A DNA stretch of 64,000 bases from Linnemannia schmuckeri (Eukaryota; Mortierellomycota; Mortierellomycetes; Mortierellales; Mortierellaceae): assembly GCA_029449235.1 (NCBI GenBank), contig JANATG010000002.1:1240001-1304000 (forward strand), in the 5' to 3' direction. Both the position numbers and the translations under genes were made by a program. Shown here piece after piece: positions 23,918 through 33,000 of the stretch. The notes below the pieces were generated by a model. It was given only the letters and a program-made list of their open reading frames with translations. It ran no database searches and was not told the origin of the DNA. Each line of letters begins with the position of its first letter. The stretch's first letter is position 1.

Positions 23918-25915
23918 ATGTCGTTCACGGATTTGGAACGGGGTCTTAGCGCCCCTCCCCTATCGACTGACCAACAGCAGCGAGAGCGGGATTTAACAAA
24001 GTACCCCAACAGCGGTAACGGTATCCCCTTCCCAATCCCAGGACCAAGGTCGTCTTCGTCTTCAGTCACGACTTCCAGTTCCCCTCATTCTCCTCCGTTC
24101 ATCGCATCGTCGTCGTCGCCGCCGCCGGTGAGACTTCCAAGTGGAATGCAAGTGACCCGGGGCAACAGTCGTGATAGTATTGGACTCGGACTACAGAATC
24201 AGTTGCAACAACACCAGCAACAAATTTTTCAACAACAGAGACGACCACTTTCGAACGTACATGCGCCCTATCCACCTCCGGTTTCATCACCTAACAGCAA
24301 GGACAATATGAAGAAAAAGAGCCCTATTGCTCATCACTCAAGATTTGTCGACGAGAATACACGAATTGATACCCCGAGACCGACGTTGACGCCGACAACG
24401 GCCGCCGATGCTGCTGTAGTTGCCGCTGCTTCAGAGCGGATTGGATCTCCGGAGGAAGAGAGTGTGTCTTCGACAGCTACAACAACGACAGTACTACCTC
24501 GATCCCCTCAATCGCTCTCGACGTCCTTTCAGAGCGGTAATCACGGCAGCAATTACAACAACCGCGTCCTTGGCAACAACAACAATCAGCAGAAACAGAT
24601 TCTTTCATCACCGACCAGTCCACCTCAGTTCTCACCCCAGTCGAGTCCCATGAAGCAGCAGTACCGAGGATTTATCAGGGTCGACAATCGAGAGCCACAT
24701 GATTCAGGGGCAACAAGCATGTCAGCAACATCTTCTTCGTTAGGGGTGGGTGGTTCCTCCTCTGCTCGTGCACCAAATAGCAGCAATAGGATCGACAACT
24801 ACCAACACGAGGGAGTTTCTATCGATATCGAACCATCTACTACCCAACAACAAGCTGCGGCTTCCTCTCTTTCATCATCCTCATCAGCAACGGCAGTGAT
24901 CAATCCACCATCAGCGTTCCCCACCTCATCTTCAGCACTCCAGGAGCAAGAACTCGACTATGACCTGATGGTCCGCCACTTGTCCCAGCAAATCTTCAAC
25001 ATCTCATCCAACATTGCCGTCCTCGAACGTTTGGTTCCCTGTCTAGGCCAGCGTCACAAGGACACTATCGAAATGCGAGCCAGTCTACATGCAGTCCTAG
25101 ATGGGACCCAGGAGCTGGTCAAGTCTGCCCACGGCCTGGTCAAAGTCCTGGCTCGGTACCATCAACCACCTTCGATCCCACACTCGGGTATTGGTATCGG
25201 TATGCGTTCACAGCAACAGATGCAGCAGCGGGTCGAGTTGTCGTCATGGCAGAAGAAGGTTCTTGTGAGTCGCCGACAGACACATCAGAGATTGACCAAG
25301 GATCTAGCGCTGGTTAGTAAGGATTTTCAAGTGCTGCAGAGGGAGGCAATTGAGGCCGAGAGGTGCCAGGTTGCGATCTTGAGAAGATTGTCGTCTAGTG
25401 CTTCGATGCGCCGGTTGAGTCAACGGCGGTCGGACCTGATGGACTTGTCGCCCGAGGAGATCCAAGCGCTGGGCAACAGTAAAGGCAGTAGCAGTAGCAC
25501 TAGCCATGGTCTCAGCAACACCTCCTTCCCAGGACTCCAAGTTCTTCATCACGACCGCGAGCTCTCCGTCCAAGAAGAGGCCCTCCTCAAAGAACTTTTG
25601 GCCATGGACGGCGAACTGGCAATGCAGGAAAGCATTCTCCAAGAACGCGAGTCTGAGATCCGCAAGATTGAAGTCGGTATGGTCGAGGTCTTGGATGTGA
25701 TGAAGGAGCTGGGGACGCTGGTCCATGAACAGAGAGGTGGGGTTGACTTCTTACAGGATAATATCATGCAGGTCAGGGGGCGGATCCAGCAGGGGCAACA
25801 GGAGATTGTAAAGGCGAGCGAGCACCAACGGAAATCCAGGGAGAAGCTGTGTTATCTTCTAATGATTGCTAGCACTGTCGGCGCCATTGTCATGCTCGCC
25901 TTTGTCAGCACTTAG
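23918..25915 (+). CDS. PEP12: Pep12-like Qa-SNARE (endosomal/vacuolar syntaxin), 665 aa
   Basis: Single exon. The start 'MSFTDLERG' resembles the N-terminus of Pep12-type syntaxins. Residues about 30-340 are a low-complexity Ser/Gln/Pro-rich insert absent from usual ~290 aa family members. A Habc-like region follows (about 345-520, including 'QIFNISSNIAVLERLV'). Then comes a SNARE motif (about 570-635) with the zero-layer glutamine Q605 in 'LGTLVHEQ', a basic juxtamembrane patch, and a C-terminal membrane anchor (about 645-663) ending in 'VST'. Such t-SNAREs sit on late endosomes or vacuoles and drive fusion with Golgi-derived vesicles. Pep12 is preferred over a plasma-membrane Sso type because of the N-terminus and Habc, but Vam3/syntaxin-7-like is possible. 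Confidence 0.85.
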   Translation: MSFTDLERGLSAPPLSTDQQQRERDLTKYPNSGNGIPFPIPGPRSSSSSVTTSSSPHSPPFIASSSSPPPVRLPSGMQVTRGNSRDSIGLGLQNQLQQHQQQIFQQQRRPLSNVHAPYPPPVSSPNSKDNMKKKSPIAHHSRFVDENTRIDTPRPTLTPTTAADAAVVAAASERIGSPEEESVSSTATTTTVLPRSPQSLSTSFQSGNHGSNYNNRVLGNNNNQQKQILSSPTSPPQFSPQSSPMKQQYRGFIRVDNREPHDSGATSMSATSSSLGVGGSSSARAPNSSNRIDNYQHEGVSIDIEPSTTQQQAAASSLSSSSSATAVINPPSAFPTSSSALQEQELDYDLMVRHLSQQIFNISSNIAVLERLVPCLGQRHKDTIEMRASLHAVLDGTQELVKSAHGLVKVLARYHQPPSIPHSGIGIGMRSQQQMQQRVELSSWQKKVLVSRRQTHQRLTKDLALVSKDFQVLQREAIEAERCQVAILRRLSSSASMRRLSQRRSDLMDLSPEEIQALGNSKGSSSSTSHGLSNTSFPGLQVLHHDRELSVQEEALLKELLAMDGELAMQESILQERESEIRKIEVGMVEVLDVMKELGTLVHEQRGGVDFLQDNIMQVRGRIQQGQQEIVKASEHQRKSREKLCYLLMIASTVGAIVMLAFVST

Positions 25916-26389
25916 CTCTAGAGGAGGGCAGGAAGAGAGAGGAAAAGGCTTTAGGTGCAGATAACATTCCTTTCTTTTTTTGCGTATGTGTTTTGTTAGT
26001 TTTGATTACGCCGCCAAAAAAGCAACGACCGAATTTTCGATCTGCTATTTTTTTTTCTTCCACTCTTCGATGTTGAGTACGTTTTTCATTTCGAATCGCC
26101 CACAGCTCTCCCCCCCCCCTCCTCCAGTAGCCTTGAATAAGTCACCGGGTTCTTGACTAACTAGGTCTTCTTCAGCCTTCTCGTTTTTTAAAGGCTCAAG
26201 GACGTTTCTTTCTTTCTTCCTTGTCATTTCTCTAGTTTTTTTGTCAAAAGGAAAAAATCATTATTAAGCTCCATTTTCGCGTCAAATCCTCGCTGCACGC
26301 CACCAACCTATTTCTACCATTATCCAACCGCTCTCTCGCAGGTCTCAGGCATACCCATGCAATAATAGAGCCTTGGAGTCCCCGGGACC
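25916..26389. other. 3' flank of the syntaxin gene up to the LINE remnant
   Basis: T-rich sequence containing a short C run near 26109. No open frame shows coding character. The stretch ends where the T tract of the older LINE fragment begins. Confidence 0.5.
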
Positions 26390-26517
26390 TTTTTTTTTTT
26401 TTTTTTTTCGTACGCAATTTTATTTCTCCAGTGAAAAGCCCAAGAAAGGCATTCGATAGTGAAAGGAGCTACATACCAAACTCTTCCAAGAGCCATCCAC
26501 CAGTCGCAGTCCGTTCC
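26390..26517 (-). mobile_element. 3' terminal remnant of an older LINE copy
   Basis: On the minus strand this is a LINE 3' end: about 108 bp of 3' untranslated sequence, an AATAAA signal (26424-26419), and a 19 bp A tail (T on the plus strand, 26390-26408). It aligns along its length with the 3' end of the neighbouring LINE (26534 to about 26640), sharing blocks such as 'CAATTTTATTTCTC' and 'CCAAACTCTTC', but with many substitutions. The younger LINE is inserted in it. Its other part probably continues at 36597 and beyond, where similarity is weak. Confidence 0.75.
26504..26517 (+). repeat. Target-site duplication, left copy (14 bp)
   Basis: TCGCAGTCCGTTCC directly precedes the T16 tract that is the LINE's poly(A) tail. 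An exact copy lies at 36583-36596. Confidence 0.85.
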
Positions 26518-26762
26518 TTTTTTTTTTTTTTTTGTACACAATTTTATTTCTCTGACAAACAGTACAAAGGAGGCATTTGGAAGTAAAGGGGACTACAGAC
26601 CAAACTCTTCAGTACACCATCCGCCAGTCACAGTCCGACCCGGAGCCTGGCTCTGCGCAACAATTGTCGCTGCTCTTCACAGCAAAAACGGAAGAAAAAA
26701 TAAAACTAGATACGAATAAAGGGGATTCTTCCCATCCTCTCCATCAGTGACAACTTCCTCTT

Positions 26763-29700
26763 TCACAACAGACTATCCAACAGCCGCTCATCAGCTGTGC
26801 ATGGTTCCTTGGTCGCTCCAGGGCAGGTTCGATCCTTATGTATGGCTAGCGAAGCGCCACACGGGCAGAACCCATCATGCGTGATGTAGCCATATCCTCG
26901 ACTCCAGTCACCTCGGGCGCCGGTGTATTTGGATGTTTTGTCCTTGGCAGAGATACCTTGCATCTGCTCCCACGCGATCGTCATGGAGCATCGTGGTTTC
27001 CAGATCAGTTCTGAGGCCTGCGTCTCCAGGTAGCCAATAAACTTGTGAAGGACCGTCTTGGCAATGGACTGTGGGGTCTTGAAGGCCGAGGACCACTCAG
27101 TCAACATGCTCTTGGGGGTGATTCCGCGAAGGAGGTCCGAAACGTGCCACTTGGGGTTTTCATCACGATCGGGAGCAGGACTACCGCTGTGCACGGCTCG
27201 AGCTCCACCGATAGAAGAGAATCCCCGAACATGATCCGCATCCGAGGGGAACTGCCAGTATATGGGTACTGGCCGTGGTGCTTGACGACCATTGTCAGTT
27301 GCTCGCTTGTATTCACGCTTCCTGGCGGCATTGTAGCTATTTGTTGCCTGAACGCCCCATTCATCAATCTTGCCCATGGCCTCCTTCCATATCGCAGTGG
27401 TTGTCTCAATAGTAGAGGGGCATCTCCAGACGTGCTCATTGTCCTCCTCCTCCTGCTCACATTGTCGACACAGGCAGGTTGAGTACAAATCAGGCTTCCG
27501 AGCCTGCATGGAGTTCAATGTTGGCAACATTCCATGCAGCTTCTTGATATGATGTGTTCGTTGGTGGGAGTCCTTGCTGTTGCTGTAGAAGGTGAAGACG
27601 GCGCGTCTGTCATGGACATGGGCCAAGGTCGAACTCCATTCCACATCGTCAATGTCCGAGATCGCCCTCTTGACCCGTCTTTGTGATATCCAGACTTGAT
27701 GATGGCGGATTGTCGATTGTTGTTTAAGGAGCTGTCGTAGATCGATTTCAACAAGCCCGCCATTGCAATGTGCAAAGCTCGTGATGTCCGTCTGCTGAGT
27801 GAGATCCACCACCAAAGGCACCGTAACATTCTGTGCTGCCGCCTTTGCCGCCTGATCCGCTAGCTCATTTCCTTGGATGTTGTTGTGTCCCTTGATCCAT
27901 ACCACTTCGGCTTTGCCTGGCCGAGATTCCACAACCTGCCATAATACCGCCCAGATACCGGCATAAGTGCTTCTGAGTCGTTTCCTCGGTAAGGCATCTT
28001 GACGATTCTTCACCATATGATGATACTGTTCCACCACCGACTGATTGTCCAGTTTGACCACAATGTTTTGTTCCGGAGGTGCTGACAGGACTGCGGCTAG
28101 TAAGCCCATGAGCTCAGACTTGGCCGAGGATGCATGACCGTCCGTTCGTCCTTGTACTGTCAGGGGATTGTCCTGAGTAAGGTCCACCACTCCAAAAGCC
28201 AGTGACACGTCGGATGTTCCTGAGTTTAGAAGAGATCCATCCGAGTACAAAACTCGGGGGGTGGAGTTGTCTACTGGTGTGTCCTGTATTGTTCGCATGG
28301 ACGCTGCTTCCGCCATTGAGAGACAAAGTGGGCCGAAGGTTGTGGTAAGGGGGCCTGATGCTGCGAGCGGTTGGACTCGGTACTGTTCTTGCAAAGGGAA
28401 GTTCGAGGTTGTGTCAAAGGCTGATTTGCGTAGTGGTTGAGTCTTCTTGGGCCGTGGCATCGTCTCCTTTAGGCGAGAGACGACCGAGCGATGGTGAAGA
28501 CGGTAAGCCTTTTTTTCCTGTTGCTGCTGTTGTTTCCTGTCGCGGAGGGACTCTTGCAAGCGTGAGACAACAGAGTAGTGCTGAAGACAAAGTGCCTCTG
28601 CTTCCTGTTGCTTTCTGGCTCGAAGGGATTCCTGTAAATGAGATTCCGCTACTGCTCTGTTCAGTCTGGTTTCCATATCCGAGCGGAGAGAATCAAGGTG
28701 GCGAGTCCGGTACTCATTGACAGCCTCGGTGGCTCGGCGACGTATTCCAAGGGCAACGGTCTTGCGACGACTAGCAACAGACTGAACACGCGCAGCTGCA
28801 TTGACAGCGTCATGGTCGACGTTGGACAGCATGGCGGTTAGGTCTTGCGGTCTCTTAGCAAGTTGCTTCCGATACTGAGCTCTAAGGGCGTCATACTTGG
28901 TGGTGTTCTTCGCCTGAAGCTTCTTGGTCTCGCAGGTAATGCGTAGGATCTCGGCGTTGTATTCTGCCGCGGGACGAAGGAGACGGTGTCTGCAGGTGCT
29001 GTCCAGGAAGGCGACTGCCCGCTCGAAGCTAGGGTCAGTTGCATTAGGTGGAAGAGGAGATTGAGTGTGAGGAGATAAGAGAATGGATACAGGTGTTGGA
29101 GTGGAGGTAGCTGGCGTGTTGAATGGTGTGTCTGTGCAGGAGAGGAGAGGTGCAGGTCGATCAGATGTAGCAGAGAGTACAGGGCTCGAGACTGGGACTG
29201 GGATGACGATAGGCGACGAGACTGTAACTGGGGTGACTACGGGCGGCGAAGCCGGGGATAGTAACGACGGAGGAGGTGAGAGTGTAAGTGGTGGATAATG
29301 TGGCTGTGGCGAAGATGGCAATGAGCTGACTGGCAAAGGAAGTGAGAGGGGAGGAAGAGGGGAGGGTGGAGAGGGAGGTGGAGGAAGTGAAGGATCGAAT
29401 AATAAAGAAGAGACGGGTGCAGATAAAAGATCGATAGGTGGTACACTAGATAGAAAGGAAAGAGGTACTAGGGAGAGAGGAGCTATTGGAGGGATTGTGG
29501 AGGGGGCAGCAAGGGGAAAGGAAGGATGAGAGGAATGAGAAAGAGAGGAGGAAACAAAAGAAGAGGGGATGGACAGAAGAAGAAGAAGGAATAAGAGAGG
29601 GAGAAGAAAAGGATGTGATAACAGGTAGATTAATAGTAAAGTAAGAGGAGACATCAAAGACAAGGGAAGGATCAGATGAAAACGAGAACCCCAAGTGGGG

Positions 29701-30074
29701 AACAGATGATAACAAGGATGATAACAAGGGGTCGAAGTCGGAAGGAGAGAACAAAGGAGAAGAAGGAGAAGTAGGAGAAACCGTTGGCTCACAAGACAAG
29801 GCAGGACAAACTTCCGACGCCGCGGTAGCGAGAAAAGAAGAATTTGGTAATAAAGAAGAAGACGCGTAAAAAGAATCATAAAAGGACAGCGAAGAAAGAA
29901 AGGTAGTAGAAGAACCGGAGCATGTCCCTTGCAGGCAACACTCCTTAATACCCTCAACCCTCTTATCTCCAGCAATAAAAGAAAAACCTGCCTTGCCAAA
30001 AGAAACAAACTCACTCCCACGCTCATCTGAGCGTTCAATTGCGCGCGTGGTTTTTGTTTTGGTCTGGGCTGCAA
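26763..30074 (-). CDS. LINE RNase H ORF with C-terminal zinc-finger segment
   Basis: The frame is open from about 30117 and its first Met is at 30074. The N-terminal ~290 residues are hydrophobic or Pro/Ser-rich and overlap the end of ORF2, so much of that part may not be translated in this frame. A charged, coiled region follows (about 350-560). The RNase H domain starts with D612 in 'VLYSDGS', then 'KSELMGLLAA', 'VKLDNQSVV' and 'GHNNIQGNELADQAAKAA', giving the catalytic D-E-D-D set. Downstream is a Cys/His segment ('CLCRQCEQEEEDNEHVWRC') of the kind that follows RNase H in LINE polyproteins. The frame differs from ORF2 by a net +1 step, so it was probably the C-terminal end of ORF2. Confidence 0.8.
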   Translation of the reverse strand: MQPRPKQKPRAQLNAQMSVGVSLFLLARQVFLLLLEIRGLRVLRSVACKGHAPVLLLPFFLRCPFMILFTRLLLYYQILLFSLPRRRKFVLPCLVSQRFLLLLLLLLCSLLPTSTPCYHPCYHLFPTWGSRFHLILPLSLMSPLTLLLIYLLSHPFLLPLLFLLLLLSIPSSFVSSSLSHSSHPSFPLAAPSTIPPIAPLSLVPLSFLSSVPPIDLLSAPVSSLLFDPSLPPPPSPPSPLPPLSLPLPVSSLPSSPQPHYPPLTLSPPPSLLSPASPPVVTPVTVSSPIVIPVPVSSPVLSATSDRPAPLLSCTDTPFNTPATSTPTPVSILLSPHTQSPLPPNATDPSFERAVAFLDSTCRHRLLRPAAEYNAEILRITCETKKLQAKNTTKYDALRAQYRKQLAKRPQDLTAMLSNVDHDAVNAAARVQSVASRRKTVALGIRRRATEAVNEYRTRHLDSLRSDMETRLNRAVAESHLQESLRARKQQEAEALCLQHYSVVSRLQESLRDRKQQQQQEKKAYRLHHRSVVSRLKETMPRPKKTQPLRKSAFDTTSNFPLQEQYRVQPLAASGPLTTTFGPLCLSMAEAASMRTIQDTPVDNSTPRVLYSDGSLLNSGTSDVSLAFGVVDLTQDNPLTVQGRTDGHASSAKSELMGLLAAVLSAPPEQNIVVKLDNQSVVEQYHHMVKNRQDALPRKRLRSTYAGIWAVLWQVVESRPGKAEVVWIKGHNNIQGNELADQAAKAAAQNVTVPLVVDLTQQTDITSFAHCNGGLVEIDLRQLLKQQSTIRHHQVWISQRRVKRAISDIDDVEWSSTLAHVHDRRAVFTFYSNSKDSHQRTHHIKKLHGMLPTLNSMQARKPDLYSTCLCRQCEQEEEDNEHVWRCPSTIETTTAIWKEAMGKIDEWGVQATNSYNAARKREYKRATDNGRQAPRPVPIYWQFPSDADHVRGFSSIGGARAVHSGSPAPDRDENPKWHVSDLLRGITPKSMLTEWSSAFKTPQSIAKTVLHKFIGYLETQASELIWKPRCSMTIAWEQMQGISAKDKTSKYTGARGDWSRGYGYITHDGFCPCGASLAIHKDRTCPGATKEPCTADERLLDSLL

Positions 30075-33000
30075 ATGAGAATTTTTCTTTGTCTTTTTTT
30101 GGCCCTTGCTTTTTTCTGCCTAAGGATGTGTCCAGGTATAAAAACCCCCTGTTGTCGCGCTTGACCTTTTTTCTTTTTGTTTTTTCTTTATACACACCCT
30201 CACTGTTATCTCCACTCTCTTCACTGGCATCAACGCAAACACTACCACCACACCCATCCGCAACGTCAAATGAAACAACAGTCGCAGTGGGAGTGGTGTG
30301 TACCTGCAAGGAATCGATAGCCATACTAGGGTCCAGTGGGGTTGCAGCAGACACTCGGTCTGCACTGGGAAGGTGGGCTAGAGAGACAGCGTCTGGTTTT
30401 TTCTGACATCCTCGGCGGCGCTCCATGGCCCGGTTGATGAGCTTCTCGTCCTCGGAGGACTCATCCTCTTCGTACTGTATCTGGATAGGAGAGTCCTTCT
30501 CTTCCAAGAGAGATCCTGAAACGGTAGGTCTCTTTTCGAGAACGACGTCAACATTAGCGACGACAACAGCAGTGGCTGAGACCTCGACTGGTGGGGGCAA
30601 GGAGGCGATTTTTACCAGCTCTTTGAACCAGCGGCGAACGGGACCTTTGAGCTTGTAGGTTGTGTGGATGTGTTGCCAGGATACCAGAGATTGACCATCA
30701 TCAGTCAATACGTCATCCAGACTGACAACCCCGTCTAGGAAGAGTCGATGAGCGATTTTTGGATATACGCCCGGGGGAAGTATGAAGCCGATGAAGCGAG
30801 TAATGTCGACAGGTGTTCCTGGGGACTGGAAAGTGATGCCCCTTTCTACCATAAGGCGGCAGACATGTCCAAAGAAGTTGTTACGGCTGAATTGGGCACC
30901 GATGGTAGGGACGAGGAAGGAAGAGACCATGAGTCGACACTCTGCTTGGTGGGCCATTGCTCGGTTCGTCATCACTGTTCCCAGCAGATCTTGGTCGTTG
31001 AGTCGTAGATGGGCGGTTGAGACTTGTTCTTCCGTCATGGCGTCGCCGAGGTCACGAAGGCCGTACAGCCGACGGTGAAACAGGATACTAGCTGGTGAGC
31101 CTAAGGGCAGACCCACCTTCTGACGGACGACGCTTGAGTACTGACCGACAATGGTTTTGAGCTCGCAGGGGCTAAGGATTGTCACCGACAGACGGTAAAG
31201 AATCCTTGGAAGCAGGACATTGTTGAAGATGTAGATGCACTGCTTGTCGGTGACAGCCTTGCGGGACAAAATCTGACACATCTTTGACACTTCCTCCTTG
31301 ACTAGCTGTCGAGTGTGGACGCCCTTGCCGTCAGCCGAGAACCATACACCCAGAACCCTAGCAGCGGCATCAGGAGGCAGTGCGGTCACTTTGTCTGGAC
31401 CGAGATTGATGGAAAGATCGGCACAGGTAGGGTTGACCACGATTAGTTCTGATTTTTTTGGATTGATCTCAATTCCATGTAGTGTGAAAAAACTCATCGC
31501 CTTGTTTGAGATCTCTTGTAGATTGGCCTTGGATGGAGCAATCCATTGCGTGTCGTCCATGAACGCGAGGCAGGCGATCTTGAGTGGCGTGTCAGGGTGC
31601 AGGAACTCAAAGGTGGGGATCTTGTGGAAGGTCCGTAGGTCTGCTCTGTTGGTCATGGAGTAGCCAAGGCTGGACTGCCACACTTGAGCGAGCAGAACCT
31701 CGTACACGATACGCCAGAGAAGAGGGCTCTCGACTCCTCCCTGATCAAGGCCACAGAGAGGAGTGTATTCGTCCGTAAGGCCGTAGGCGGTGATGATGCG
31801 ATTGGTCTTGTTCGTCGCAACGTAGAGGCATAGGTCGATGAACTCGTCCGGGATCTTGAGGTGTCGCAGGCCTAGCTCCAACATACCTCCTCGCTGGCAC
31901 GACACCGAGTCAAAGCAACGTTTCATATCCTGTAGTAGAACCCAGACCTCCTTTTTATACTCTCTGGCGTCCTCAAGAATCGAGTTAAGGATGTGAATCG
32001 GATCTTTGGTCATGGTTCCCTTGAGAACCGAAAAGTTGGGACCGCGGAAGATGGAGTGCCGCGACAATACCATAGTAAGTCGATTTACCATGATGGAGAA
32101 GAATATTTTCCTGCCATGCTCTAAAAGAGTAATAGGACGCACCTCGCTGATCCTCCCCGACCACACCGGCCCTTTCGGTATGCAATAGATCACTCCCTTC
32201 AACCAATCCTCCGGCATCGCTCCTTGTACAAAGCACGCCTGAACCAGGACAACGAATAGTGCTTGAGCAAGTGGGCCTAGTCTCTTCAACAGATCTCCTG
32301 ACACTTTCGAGTGTCCGGGCGCCTTACCTAGTGGCGCTGCCGCCACCGCCATACATACCTCCTCGTAATCCGGAACTGCCATCACCGAATCATACCACTC
32401 TGATTGGATGTCCTCCCGTGGCTGGTATGCCTCCTCCCATTCTGCGCTCAATGGTTGTGTTGGCCGTGCCTTGTGAAAGGTGTCACAGAAGAACTGACGG
32501 ACTCTTGATTTGATTTCTTTGGGGTCATCAACAACATAGGTGACAGGAGTGGCGTTTCCGACGACACTAGATTGGATGGGATCAGCGTCAACAATGAGGT
32601 GGTCAAGGTGGACACGTCCTGCCGTAACGTCGAGGATTCCTCGAATTGTTTGCCGTGTATGGGTCTGGAAACGTAGGTCGCGATTCTCAATGTGGGTGTT
32701 AATGATGTCCTGCTTATTGGCCTCGTAGTATTCCTGATGGTCGAGCCGCGCTTGTCGCCAGGGCCGCTGCAATTCGTTCACCCAACTCTTCCACATTGCT
32801 ATTGTTGCATCCAGATCTGGAACTTTGCTCAGCCTTAGTTGTATACCGTTCGCTTGATACCAGTTGACGATCTTGCCATGCGCTTTCGCCTCAGTCATCG
32901 TGGTTGGCGGTCGACGATCGATGAATACCGCTCGGGCGAGACAAATTATGCCTCCAATCTCATTGATCTTGGTGAGCAGGAGCCCTTCGCCTTCAGGAGG

